Below, one piece after another: positions 8,128 through 15,855 of a stretch of DNA of 29,422 nucleotides. The notes below the pieces were generated by a model, which saw only the letters and a list, made by a program, of their open reading frames with translations, did not search any database and was not told where the DNA came from. The stretch comes from Robiginitomaculum sp. Its GTDB lineage: Bacteria; Pseudomonadota; Alphaproteobacteria; Caulobacterales; Maricaulaceae. Both the position numbers and the translations under genes were made by a program. The stretch covers positions 1-29,422 of the forward strand of contig JAKIUV010000028.1 of the NCBI GenBank assembly GCA_021647375.1. The letters are read 5' to 3'. How positions within the stretch are numbered: position 1 is the stretch's first letter; the number at the start of each line of letters is the position of its first letter.

Positions 8128-10008
8128 TTACATTTCTTTTATTGCTGCTTCGTATCTTTCCGAGGCTTCTAGCCAGCAGCTTTCCAAGTTTTCCAATTCT
8201 GAGAGTAGGTATACACGTTTTTGGTTTAATTTGACAGCCTTATCGGGGTTGTTGGTAAACAAATCCGAAATAGAGAGTTCTTTGTCGGTAGCTTCAACCT
8301 TTAGACGTGTCTTCGTTATGGTTTTTTCTAATTCCGCGATTTCTTTCTTCAAAGGTGCCACAGCTTTACGGGCATCTGCCCCGGCACGACGGTCTTTGCC
8401 TTTGGGTTTTTTCTTGCCCTTTTTGCCCGAACCAGATGTCCGGTGCTTTTCTAGCTGTATGCGTCGGTACTCGTCCATATTGCCTTCGAATGCGGTAATG
8501 CCGCCATCTGCCACCACCCAGAGCCTGTCGACTACGGTTTCCAACAGGTTTCGATCATGAGAAATCAGAAGTACGGCACCCTCATATGTATTGAGGGCTT
8601 TGGTCAGCTCGTTACGGCTATCCATATCTAGATGGTTGGTCGGCTCATCAAGTACCAGAAGGTGTGGTGCGTTGAAACTGATGATGGAGAATAACAGCCT
8701 TGCTTTTTCGCCGCCTGAAAGATCGCCCGCTATGGTTTCCGATTGCTCGCGCCCCAATCCAAACCGTGCGAGCCTTGCACGTCTTTGTGCTTCGGTAGCG
8801 GTAGGCATAAGCTCGACCACATGGTCGAGCGCCGAGTGTTCCATGTTAAGCGCATCAACTTCGTGCTGGGCGAAATAGCCGATTTTCAGTTTCTTATGGC
8901 GGCGTATATGCCCGCTCTGGGGTTCCAACATGCCGAGAATGCCTTTGGCGAATGTGGATTTTCCCTCACCGTTCTTTCCCAAGATCCCGATACGGTCATC
9001 TTGGTCAATATTCAAATTTATGCCCCGCAGGATACTGACGCCGTCCTCATAGCCAAGCGCCGCATCATCGAAGCGCACAATCGGCGGGCTAAGGGCTTTT
9101 TCCGGGCTGGGTAGGTCGATAGGCGGGATGGGATCGTTGATAATGGTGGCGACTGGTTTCATTTTTTCCAGGCGTTTTACGCGGGATTGCGCTTGTTTTG
9201 CCTTAGAGGCTTTAGCGCGGAAGCGTTCTACGAAACTTTCAAGGTGCCTGCGTTCGGCATCCTGCTTGCTACGCATGGACATAGACAAGCGTTGTTGCTC
9301 TGCCAATTTGCGTTCAAATGCGTCATAATTGCCCGGATAATTAAATAATTTACCGCCCCTAAGATGGGCGATATGGGTCACGGCGGAATTGAGAAAATCC
9401 CGGTCATGAGAGACGATGAATGCAGTGCCCGGATAAGTCTTAATATGGGCTTCGAGCCAGACATTACCTTCAATATCCAGATAATTGGTCGGCTCATCCA
9501 GCAAAAGCAAATCAGGGACGGCAAACAGCATGGCGGCGAGGGCAACCCGCATACGCCAACCGCCGGAAAACTCGCTACACGGTTTTTGCTGCTCTTCGCC
9601 GGAAAAACCGAGACCCGAGAGAATAGACCCGGCGCGAGCTTCGGCTGTATAGGCGTCTATGTCGGACAAGCGCGTATATATATCGGCAATCCGGTTCGGG
9701 TCTTCTGCGGTTTCGGCTTCGAGCAGTAGGGACGCTCGTTCCGTATCTGCGGCCAATACGGTTTCCATCAGGCTTTCGGGGCCAGACGGGACTTCCTGAT
9801 CAACACAGCCGAGCCGCGCACCTTTACGCAGGCGCACCGAGCCACCGTCCGGGCTGAGCTGGCCTTTGATCAGATTAAACAGGGTCGATTTACCCGTACC
9901 ATTACGCCCAACCAGACCAACTTTGGCACCTTGGGTAATAGCAAGTGTCGCTTGGTCGAATAGCATGCGCCCTTCGATGCGGAATGTAAGGTCATTTATG
10001 TGTAACAT
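8128..10008 (-). CDS. ABC-F family ATP-binding protein (Uup/YheS-like)
   Basis: A 626-residue soluble protein with two ABC ATPase domains and no membrane segment, the layout of ABC-F proteins that act on the ribosome. Domain 1 has Walker A GRNGTGKST (34-42), signature FSGGW (147-151) and Walker B LLLLDEPTNYLD (167-178). A basic coiled linker (about 235-290) stands in the place of the P-site tRNA interaction motif. Domain 2 has Walker A GKNGEGKST (344-352), signature LSGGEKARLL (430-439) and LLVLDEPTNHLD (450-461). A lysine-rich segment (about 530-555) leads into a C-terminal coiled coil (about 560-626), as in YheS and Uup. The exact subfamily needs a tree. The degenerate first signature (SGGW) is common in this subfamily. 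It is divergent from ndk. Confidence 0.92.
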   Translation of the reverse strand: MLHINDLTFRIEGRMLFDQATLAITQGAKVGLVGRNGTGKSTLFNLIKGQLSPDGGSVRLRKGARLGCVDQEVPSGPESLMETVLAADTERASLLLEAETAEDPNRIADIYTRLSDIDAYTAEARAGSILSGLGFSGEEQQKPCSEFSGGWRMRVALAAMLFAVPDLLLLDEPTNYLDIEGNVWLEAHIKTYPGTAFIVSHDRDFLNSAVTHIAHLRGGKLFNYPGNYDAFERKLAEQQRLSMSMRSKQDAERRHLESFVERFRAKASKAKQAQSRVKRLEKMKPVATIINDPIPPIDLPSPEKALSPPIVRFDDAALGYEDGVSILRGINLNIDQDDRIGILGKNGEGKSTFAKGILGMLEPQSGHIRRHKKLKIGYFAQHEVDALNMEHSALDHVVELMPTATEAQRRARLARFGLGREQSETIAGDLSGGEKARLLFSIISFNAPHLLVLDEPTNHLDMDSRNELTKALNTYEGAVLLISHDRNLLETVVDRLWVVADGGITAFEGNMDEYRRIQLEKHRTSGSGKKGKKKPKGKDRRAGADARKAVAPLKKEIAELEKTITKTRLKVEATDKELSISDLFTNNPDKAVKLNQKRVYLLSELENLESCWLEASERYEAAIKEM

Positions 10009-10013
10009 ATCTC

Positions 10014-10041
10014 TTCACAGATGAATTTTTGCCCGTTATAG
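10014..10041 (+). promoter_or_regulatory. Possible ndk promoter
   Basis: TTCACA (10014-10019), a 16-base spacer and TTATAG (10036-10041) form an acceptable sigma-70-type promoter about 44 bases before the ndk start. A GAGGAA ribosome site follows at 10073-10078. It lies in the gap between the divergent ABC-F gene and ndk. Confidence 0.4.
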
Positions 10042-10084
10042 AGCGTTCAACTCAAAACACACCCCCTAATTAGAGGAATTTAAC

Positions 10085-10507
10085 ATGCCTATCCAAAGAA
10101 CATTTTCAATCATCAAGCCGGACGCGACCAAACGCAATCTAACGGGTAAAATCAACGCCGTTATCGAAGAATCCGGCCTGCGTATTGTCGCGCAACGTCG
10201 CATCCGCATGACTGTCGCTCAAGCGCAAAACTTCTATATCGAACACGCTGAACGCCCGTTCTACGGCGAATTGGTCGAGTTCATGACGTCCGAGCCAGTA
10301 GTCGTTCAGGTGCTTGAGGGCGAAAACGCTATCAAGCATTACCGCGACGTGATGGGCGCGACCAACCCGGCAGATGCGGACGCAGGTACTATTCGCGCTG
10401 AATTCGCTCTAAGCCTCGGCGAGAACAGCGCCCACGGTTCAGACAGCGAAGCATCAGCAGCCCGCGAAATCGGCTGCTTTTTCTCTGAAGCCGATATTAC
10501 AGGCTAA
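10085..10507 (+). CDS. ndk: Nucleoside diphosphate kinase
   Basis: A 140-residue cytosolic enzyme that transfers the gamma-phosphate of ATP to other NDPs through a phosphohistidine, keeping NTP and dNTP pools balanced. The start IQRTFSIIKPDA, the GLRIVAQ segment, the ERPFYGELVEFM segment and the active-site motif NSAHGSDS (catalytic histidine near residue 117) are all present. Length is standard. It is preceded by a good GAGGAA ribosome site and a possible promoter, and followed by a terminator-like hairpin, so it is probably monocistronic. The TadG-like gene downstream converges on it. Confidence 0.97.
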   Translation: MPIQRTFSIIKPDATKRNLTGKINAVIEESGLRIVAQRRIRMTVAQAQNFYIEHAERPFYGELVEFMTSEPVVVQVLEGENAIKHYRDVMGATNPADADAGTIRAEFALSLGENSAHGSDSEASAAREIGCFFSEADITG

Positions 10508-10532
10508 GCTTAAATACATAAACCAGATTAAG

Positions 10533-10560
10533 GCGTGTCTATCAGGATGCGCTTTTTTTT
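10533..10560 (+). terminator. Putative Rho-independent terminator of ndk
   Basis: GCGTGT (10533-10538) can pair with ATGCGC (10547-10552), with two G-T pairs and an 8-base loop, and is followed directly by eight T (10553-10560). The stem is modest but the T tract is strong. It lies 25 bases after the ndk stop. Confidence 0.5.
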
Positions 10561-10562
10561 GA

Positions 10563-11741
10563 TTAATGAGATATACGCAGGAATTGCGCGGCGATTTCTG
10601 CGCCTATGCCATCAAAAATATCATCTATATTGGTATTGTTATCAGTTGTTTTGAAATGCGCTGGACTGCTGGCGCATTCTGATAACATGTTCGTGGCGCG
10701 CGTAATCTCGGATTGCGACGGCGTGTAGCTTTTCTCTGGATTATCTGAGCCATAGGTTTGTAAATTCAGCGCATAGCCTATTGTATAAATTGCAACGCCT
10801 GCATCTTTCATGCTGGTACAGGCGGCGAGCGTATCTGCATCATAAGAGCTGTAATTGTTCACCCCGTCTGTCATCAAGATTACATATTTTTTTGCGTCCG
10901 TCCGTCCCGTTTCATTCTCATGAAAACCACTTTCGGATTGCATCCAGGTGTCAGCCAATTCCATAGAATCGCTGGCATTGGTGCCGCCGCCCTCCCATAG
11001 GGAATTTATCTGGTAATCAGATACCCGACCCCATTTCATGCCGACGACCTTGTCCCACCATATATAGGAATAATAGGGGATCATACCTGTGCGTAATATG
11101 CGGCCATTATCCTCTTGACCCGCGACCAAAGTTTTGAGGTCTTGCATCAATTTTAGCGCGGCAGCCTCCATAGCATCTTCGCGCTTCGTTCCGGTCTCGT
11201 CGTAATAATACATAGATCCGGATGTATCGAGTACCAGAGCCAAGCTGAGGGAATTGTTAATGTCGTCCACGGCGTAATCCACAGTTGAGCTGGATTTAAA
11301 TTGCAATGAGTTTACGCCGAACATGCCCATAAACACGGTTTTTGCATTGCCGCTAATGCTGGCGGTCAATTGGCCTGCCACTGTGTCATATTTGACGACC
11401 ACCCAATTTTCAGCATTCAAATTTCCGTTCGTCTTAACATAAGGGGTTAAGTCGAACCCGATTACGCTCAGATTGTATGATTTATTATGGATAAAACCCT
11501 CTATGTCGGTGCTTGGCAATCCACCATTTGCTCTGACGTTAATTGCCGCAGTCAGGGCAATTGTATCTGCAAAAGATTGCGCTTTGATTTTCGCTGTGAC
11601 GGCGGAGTTTAAATCAAAAGCGGCACCAACAGACAACAAAATAGTAGACACCATGAGCGACCAAAATAATGTGAAAGCCCCAGACTTGTCGCTAGCATAT
11701 TTGTGACATGCGCCGATGAAATGTGTTGCCAAGTTTTTCAT
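10563..11741 (-). CDS. TadE/TadG-like protein with von Willebrand A domain
   Basis: A 392-residue envelope protein of the TadG type, which in tight-adherence pilus systems is a membrane-anchored pilus assembly factor. A single N-terminal hydrophobic segment (about residues 22-42, preceded by DKSGAFTLFWSL) resembles the TadE/G prepilin-like anchor. Residues 85-155 form a beta-rich linker. The vWA domain follows, with an intact MIDAS motif D172-T-S174-G-S176, the threonine in GGGTNASDS, and the aspartate of MTDGVNN. I place the start at 11741, where CAGGAG lies upstream; the longer frame from 11819 adds 26 residues that do not look like TadG. It is paralogous to the gene at 11995-13389 but is separated from it by a strong terminator, so it probably has its own promoter. 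No other tad genes are in the window. Confidence 0.85.
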   Translation of the reverse strand: MKNLATHFIGACHKYASDKSGAFTLFWSLMVSTILLSVGAAFDLNSAVTAKIKAQSFADTIALTAAINVRANGGLPSTDIEGFIHNKSYNLSVIGFDLTPYVKTNGNLNAENWVVVKYDTVAGQLTASISGNAKTVFMGMFGVNSLQFKSSSTVDYAVDDINNSLSLALVLDTSGSMYYYDETGTKREDAMEAAALKLMQDLKTLVAGQEDNGRILRTGMIPYYSYIWWDKVVGMKWGRVSDYQINSLWEGGGTNASDSMELADTWMQSESGFHENETGRTDAKKYVILMTDGVNNYSSYDADTLAACTSMKDAGVAIYTIGYALNLQTYGSDNPEKSYTPSQSEITRATNMLSECASSPAHFKTTDNNTNIDDIFDGIGAEIAAQFLRISH

Positions 11742-11918
11742 TTCCAATATCTCCTGCGGTCGCCACTTGTGCTCATGTGAGAAGTATTCCGCTTTGCGCA
11801 GCGTGCAGATATTCTCCAAATTTTTAATACTTAGCTACACTATAGCCATCATGGATGAAAACCTGTTCAAGATGTATGGCTTCTGAAAGGTTAAGTGGAG
11901 AGATGTTTTCTGGTTCAC

Positions 11919-11956
11919 AAAAAGGCACCGCAGTGTGAACCACTGCGGTGCCTTTT
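11919..11956. terminator. Strong bidirectional Rho-independent terminator
   Basis: A perfect 12-bp stem, GGCACCGCAGTG (11924-11935) with CACTGCGGTGCC (11941-11952), encloses a 5-base loop. It is flanked by an A run on the left and TTTT on the right, so it can act on either strand. It terminates transcription of the minus-strand poly-aspartate TadG-like gene, whose stop is at 11995, and separates it from the second paralog. Confidence 0.88.
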
Positions 11957-11994
11957 CTAAGTTTAACGTCGCTCTATTGCGGGGCTTTCGTTTT

Positions 11995-13389
11995 CTAGCT
12001 TTTCAACCGGATTGCCTTGCGGATGACTGCATCCTCAATGTTTTTTAAGACGGATGTTAATTCGTCTTTATTGGTAACTTCGACAAAGTGGTCAGCATCC
12101 GTAGCGCAATAAGAAAGAAGGTCTTTTGCACGCTGAACTTCGGCTATGGTGGTGTGAACGCCTTCATTCCACCCGTCTTTTATATCATAACCCACTGTAT
12201 AGATTGTCACGCCAGAGGCTTTCATAGCATCACAGGAAGCCCGTGAACGTGCGTCCGACCAGTATCCCACCGCGCAAGTGTCGGGGTCATTAATATCCGT
12301 ACATTCATTGGATTCATTGTTAGCGCCATCCGCAATAAAGACCGCGAATTTCTGTGGTTTATTGTTGAGGTTCTCACTGAAATGAATCGCATCTTCGAGC
12401 GTAAAGGCTGCGGCTGCTGCTTCAAGTGCCCCGCTGGAATCCGCACCGTTTTTAGGACTCATATCCTCAATGGCGTCTTCGGAGATAATGTCCCAGCTTG
12501 GTGAAACTACTTTATCTGTAACAATACCGTTATCGCCAATGTCGTCGAACGACCCATAGTAATCCTGGCTATATGGATAAAGTGCTGTTCTAAACGCTTT
12601 CGTTTCATCAACTTTGACAGACGAAAGTGTTTCGGTGAATTTCTTCAAGCTTGTTTCCAGGCCGGTTATTTTTTTCTGACCGCTGACATCCGACCAATCC
12701 ATAGATGCCGAATTATCAGCAATTATGAACAAGCTTGATGGTTGCGCGACGCGTGCGCCATATGTGACAGAGGACTTGGCTTGGAAACTAATTCCGTTAT
12801 AGCCAAATGCGCCCAGGAATACTGGCTTAAATACGCCCTTAACGGTCGCTGTGGCGATGGCACGAGTGTCGGAATTACTCTCATCATCATCATCATCATC
12901 ATCGTCATCATCATCGTCGTCGTCATCATCATCATCGTCATCATCGTCGTCGTCATCATCATCATCATCGTCATCGTCGTCCTCGTCATCATCATCGTGA
13001 TCATCATCGTGATCATCATCGTCGTCATCATCATCATCGTGATCATCGTCGTCGTCATCATCATCTTCAATTACGTTATAAGCCACAAGGCCAGTAATCG
13101 AATTTGTAAAATCGGGAAGGGGGCTACCGAGTTCTTCAAACGGGTACCAAACATTATGCTCATAACGGTCATCATTATCTTCGCTGACCGCTATAGATGC
13201 CGTTAATGCCATATTGTCGGCAATAATCTGTGCGCGTTGTTTAGCTTTGAAAACCTGCGATAGATCATAGGAAGCACCAGTTACAAATATGACACCAACC
13301 ATAGATAGCGCCCATGTCACGCCCATGCTCCCGGCACGGTCGTTCCTGTAATCATACAGTCCAGTTTTAATTTTTTTTCTCAAATTCAT
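11995..13389 (-). CDS. TadG-like vWA protein with 61-residue poly-aspartate insert
   Basis: A 464-residue paralog of the neighbouring TadG-like protein. It has an N-terminal membrane anchor (about residues 21-40, GSMGVTWALSMVGVIFV) and the shared segment KAKQRAQIIADNMALTASIAV. Residues 109-169 are almost pure aspartate (57 Asp, 3 His, 1 Glu), and the vWA domain follows. The MIDAS motif is intact (D225-N-S227-A-S229, then IADGANN). Aligned with its neighbour, the insert falls in a short turn between two predicted beta strands (LVAYNVIE and RAIATATVKG), so it would protrude from the linker rather than disrupt the vWA fold. The vWA domain contains several cysteines (ECTDINDPDTCAV), which fits an extracytoplasmic position. 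A 12-bp-stem terminator lies just downstream. The long acidic tract suggests cation binding, but its function is unknown. Confidence 0.85.
   Translation of the reverse strand: MNLRKKIKTGLYDYRNDRAGSMGVTWALSMVGVIFVTGASYDLSQVFKAKQRAQIIADNMALTASIAVSEDNDDRYEHNVWYPFEELGSPLPDFTNSITGLVAYNVIEDDDDDDDDHDDDDDDDDDHDDDHDDDDEDDDDDDDDDDDDDDDDDDDDDDDDDDDDDDDDDESNSDTRAIATATVKGVFKPVFLGAFGYNGISFQAKSSVTYGARVAQPSSLFIIADNSASMDWSDVSGQKKITGLETSLKKFTETLSSVKVDETKAFRTALYPYSQDYYGSFDDIGDNGIVTDKVVSPSWDIISEDAIEDMSPKNGADSSGALEAAAAAFTLEDAIHFSENLNNKPQKFAVFIADGANNESNECTDINDPDTCAVGYWSDARSRASCDAMKASGVTIYTVGYDIKDGWNEGVHTTIAEVQRAKDLLSYCATDADHFVEVTNKDELTSVLKNIEDAVIRKAIRLKS
12883..13065. repeat. 183-bp GAT/GAC trinucleotide repeat (61 codons)
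   Basis: On the minus strand this stretch is 61 consecutive codons: 57 are GAT or GAC, three are CAC and one is GAG. GAT and GAC are interleaved without a fixed order, so it is an imperfect microsatellite. It lies in frame within the TadG-like gene and keeps the frame through unit gain or loss. The other frames read as runs of Met/Thr and of Ile/Val and give long spurious open frames. Confidence 0.95.
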
Positions 13390-13666
13390 GATCGATTCCC
13401 ACGTCTATTGAAACTTTATGTTGGAAAATTAGCATAGATATATTGATTAGAGGTGACTAGATGGGGTTACTAAAACCTTAACTGCGCTTGTACTTAACGA
13501 AAATCTAAATGGTCAACGTAACACCTTGGGAACCCTGAAATAATTGTACCCCAAATTCCTACTGCGATATAGTTTATTTATTAATACCGGAATCGAATGA
13601 TCTGCGTCATACATTTTGGGTATCTGGCTACATTTTTTATTCTGCCAAAAAAACAGTAATGCTTTA
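13390..13666. other. Intergenic region upstream of the poly-Asp gene and tRNA-Cys
   Basis: This is the first 277 bases of a 324-base stretch without a gene. It is AT-rich and must carry the minus-strand promoter of the TadG-like gene starting at 13389. No convincing open frame, strong hairpin or CtrA box (TTAA-N7-TTAA) was seen. Two TTAAC elements near 13480 are 12 bases apart, which is the wrong spacing for CtrA. Confidence 0.5.
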
Positions 13667-13695
13667 TTGTAATGTTGAAAGACCTCGGATATAGA
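13667..13695 (+). promoter_or_regulatory. Promoter of tRNA-Cys (and probably SulP)
   Basis: TTGTAA (13667-13672), a 17-base spacer and TATAGA (13690-13695) form a good sigma-70-type promoter. The expected start of transcription is near 13702, about 12 bases before the tRNA. As there is no room for a separate promoter between the tRNA and the SulP gene, it may serve both. Confidence 0.6.
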
Positions 13696-13713
13696 GCGCC
13701 CACGACTACTTAC

Positions 13714-13787
13714 GGCACCATGGCGGAGTGGCTACGCAGCGGATTGCAAATCCGTGTACCCCGGTTCGATTCCGGGTGGTGCCTCCA
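13714..13787 (+). tRNA. tRNA-Cys (GCA)
   Basis: A 74-base tRNA with acceptor stem GGCACCA (13714-13720) paired to TGGTGCC (13777-13783), discriminator T and an encoded CCA (13785-13787). The anticodon loop is TTGCAAA with anticodon GCA at 13746-13748, and the T arm contains GGTTCGATTCC. All stems close. The SulP gene begins 29 bases downstream. Confidence 0.97.
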
Positions 13788-13816
13788 AAACTTTCCTTTT
13801 AACCGGAACCCAAGAC

Positions 13817-15439
13817 ATGAAGCCGACCATTAGCGCTTTTGCGAAAAACCTGTCCTTTACCAAATGGCGAAACCCGAGCTTTACCGAGTTCACGCCGGGC
13901 CGGATAAAGATAGAAACTCTCGCCGGGTTGACGGTTGCGCTGGCTTTGGTGCCAGAAGCTGTCGCGTTTTCCATTGTCGCTCATGTTAACCCGCTGGTTG
14001 GGCTATATGCGGCCTTTATCGTTGGCCTTATCACGGCGCTTATTGGGGGGCGTCCAGGGATGATCTCGGGCGCGACCGGGGCTTTGGCCGTAGTTATGGT
14101 TGAACTGGTTCTGCGCCACGGGGTCGAATATTTATTTGCCACTGTCATACTAATGGGGGTGATGCAGATATTAGCAGGTGTGTTGCATTTGGGCAAATTT
14201 ATCAGGTTGGTTCCCCACCCGGTCATGCTGGGGTTTGTTAACGGCTTGGCTATTGTGATTTTTAACTCCCAACTGGATATGTTCAAAACCGGGCCAGAGG
14301 GAGCCAAAGTCTGGATGGACGCAGTTACTATGTTGACCATGGTCGGATTGGTCGGGCTGACCATGGCGATTATTTGGACCATGCCGAAAATCACCCATAT
14401 TGTGCCCGCGCCTTTGGCTGGGATTGTAATTGTCGCCGCTATCGTCATTGGCTTTGGCATTGATGTGCCTAATGTTGGCTCTATGGCATCTATCAAAGGC
14501 GGCCTACCATCATTTCATATTCCGTATATTCCCGAAATGGTCAATTTTCAATCTGCATGGGATGTCTTGGTCATTATCTTTCCCTATGCACTGGTTTTAG
14601 CCGCGATTGGCTTGATTGAAAGTTTGCTAACTTTGAACTTGGTCGGGGAAATGACCGACCAGCGCGGCGGGACATCCCAGGAATGCGTTGCCCAAGGCAT
14701 AGCCAATACGGTCACAGGTTTCTTTGGCGGTATGGGGGGGTGTGCCATGATTGGACAGTCCATGATCAATGTTAAATCCGGTGGTCGCACGCGGCTTTCG
14801 GGCGTTTCGGCGGCTTTGTTCTTGTTGGCATTTATCCTATTTGGCTCCAGCATTATTGAGAAAATTCCGTTGGCCGCATTGGTTGGCGTGATGTTTATGG
14901 TGGTGATCGGTACATTCGCTTGGCGCACCTTAATCATTATGCGCAAAATCCCGCTCACTGATGCACTCGTAATAATATTAGTCACGGTTGTCACCGTACT
15001 GACCGATTTGGCAACGGCGGTCATCGTCGGGGTTATTGTCTCGGCACTCGCCTTTGCTTGGAGTACGGCCACCCATACGCAATCGCGCACTGAGATAACC
15101 AAGAGTGGGAGTAAAATATATAAATTAAACGGGCCTTTGTTCTTTGGGTCTATTGAAAGTTTCACAGACTTGTTTGATCCAGACAATGATCCTGACCATG
15201 TGATTGTCGATTTTATGGATAGCCGTGTTGTTGACCAATCTGCTCTACAAGCTATCGAGGCTCTGGCCTTCAGGTATAAATCACGGGGTAAGCATTTGCA
15301 ATTACGCCATCTGAGTCGCGATTGCCATAAATTGTTGAAGCGGGCAGGGCGGTTAATTGTCGATTCGGACAATGATCCAGATTACGAAATTGCCGTAGAC
15401 TACTCCATAAAACCCGGCTCCACCAGTGGTGGGCATTAG
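13817..15439 (+). CDS. SulP family anion permease with STAS domain
   Basis: A 540-residue inner-membrane transporter of the SulP (SLC26) family, which moves sulfate, bicarbonate or dicarboxylates with Na+ or H+. The N-terminal motif LAGLTVALALVPEAVAFSIVAHVNPLVGLYAAF is the SulP signature. About a dozen hydrophobic segments follow to residue 425, including GLIESLLTLNLVGEMTDQRG and the GGMGGCAMIGQSMINVKSGGRTRLSG region. A C-terminal STAS domain (about 435-530) includes VIVDFMDSRVVDQSALQAIE. The start at ATG 13817 gives a normal N-terminus; earlier in-frame codons lie inside the tRNA. The substrate cannot be read from sequence. The 29-base spacing from tRNA-Cys suggests a shared transcript that is processed at the tRNA 3' end. 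A sulfate role would fit the cysteine link only loosely. Confidence 0.92.
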   Translation: MKPTISAFAKNLSFTKWRNPSFTEFTPGRIKIETLAGLTVALALVPEAVAFSIVAHVNPLVGLYAAFIVGLITALIGGRPGMISGATGALAVVMVELVLRHGVEYLFATVILMGVMQILAGVLHLGKFIRLVPHPVMLGFVNGLAIVIFNSQLDMFKTGPEGAKVWMDAVTMLTMVGLVGLTMAIIWTMPKITHIVPAPLAGIVIVAAIVIGFGIDVPNVGSMASIKGGLPSFHIPYIPEMVNFQSAWDVLVIIFPYALVLAAIGLIESLLTLNLVGEMTDQRGGTSQECVAQGIANTVTGFFGGMGGCAMIGQSMINVKSGGRTRLSGVSAALFLLAFILFGSSIIEKIPLAALVGVMFMVVIGTFAWRTLIIMRKIPLTDALVIILVTVVTVLTDLATAVIVGVIVSALAFAWSTATHTQSRTEITKSGSKIYKLNGPLFFGSIESFTDLFDPDNDPDHVIVDFMDSRVVDQSALQAIEALAFRYKSRGKHLQLRHLSRDCHKLLKRAGRLIVDSDNDPDYEIAVDYSIKPGSTSGGH

Positions 15440-15495
15440 GTTTGATTATGAAAGGATTCATCAATCTGAATCAAATCTAAAAATAATTCGCGACG

Positions 15496-15512
15496 TTAAG
15501 ATTATCTTAACC
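15496..15512. promoter_or_regulatory. CtrA-type box TTAA-N7-TTAACC
   Basis: TTAA (15496-15499), seven bases, then TTAACC (15507-15512) matches the CtrA full-site consensus of Caulobacter relatives (TTAA-N7-TTAA). It is also part of a perfect inverted repeat, GTTAAGA-TTA-TCTTAAC (15495-15511). It lies 56 bases after the SulP stop and about 62 bases before a strong terminator, so it could control a short transcript in between. Confidence 0.45.
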
Positions 15513-15529
15513 AAACTCGTTAATAAAGA

Positions 15530-15600
15530 ACAAGTCTTCTCTTGAAGACACCCCACCATTCACCTAACACCTTTGGGAGCTTTCGAGCTCCCACTTTTTT
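15530..15600 (+). ncRNA. Candidate small RNA downstream of a CtrA-type box
   Basis: No protein-coding frame of note occurs here, but the region is structured. A hairpin GTCTTC-TCTT-GAAGAC (15534-15549) is followed by a C-rich single-stranded linker with ACCCCACC and CACCTAAC (about 15549-15571). A strong intrinsic terminator follows (15574-15600). The CtrA-type box at 15496-15512 stands where an upstream activator would lie. The start of the RNA is a guess near 15530. The alternative is that this is only the 3' end of the SulP transcript, since the terminator is 135 bases after its stop. Confidence 0.4.
15574..15600 (+). terminator. Strong Rho-independent terminator
   Basis: GGGAGCT (15575-15581), a TTCG tetraloop and AGCTCCC (15586-15592) form a perfect 7-bp stem, extended by a T-A pair and followed by six T (15595-15600). 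It ends the SulP transcript, the candidate small RNA, or both. Confidence 0.9.
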
Positions 15601-15759
15601 GCTTTATTGTTAAGGCGGATTTTAAGGTTGGAAAAAACTTCAGTTTAGCGTAAAATAATTGTTGTCGTATGGCTAGACTTGGTGTTATTAGGCACGACCT
15701 TACCCAGCTAGCTTGGCGAAATAAGGCGGGCTACCAACCCGATAAGAAGAAGTGAATAT
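15601..15759. other. Leader region of tRNA-Asn
   Basis: This is the rest of the 320-base stretch between the SulP gene and tRNA-Asn. It must contain the tRNA-Asn promoter. A loose candidate is TTGTTG at 15659-15664 with a T/A-rich hexamer near 15684, but the match is weak. No open frame or repeat was recognised. Confidence 0.4.
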
Positions 15760-15835
15760 TCCGCAATAGCTCAGTTGGTAGAGCAATTGACTGTTAATCA
15801 ATGGGTCGCAGGTTCGAGTCCTGCTTGCGGAGCCA
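15760..15835 (+). tRNA. tRNA-Asn (GTT)
   Basis: A 76-base tRNA with acceptor stem TCCGCAA (15760-15766) paired to TTGCGGA (15825-15831), discriminator G and an encoded CCA (15833-15835). The D arm contains AGCTCAGTTGGTAGAGC, the anticodon GTT is at 15793-15795 in loop CTGTTAA, and the T arm contains GGTTCGAGTCC. A T-rich stretch follows directly. Confidence 0.97.
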
Positions 15836-15855
15836 CTTTTTTATTCTTACTAAAT

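Noticed and set aside
11742..11819. Longer start for the second TadG-like protein
   Set aside because: The 26 extra residues lack TadG character, while the internal ATG at 11741 has a CAGGAG site at suitable spacing.
12723..13070. Minus-strand open frame made of Met and Thr runs
   Set aside because: It is the same repeat read in another frame and has no support outside the repeat.
12742..13206. Long plus-strand open frame rich in Ile and Val opposite the poly-aspartate tract
   Set aside because: It is the antisense reading of the GAT/GAC repeat, has no ribosome site, and the flanks match no gene. The minus-strand TadG-like frame explains the region.
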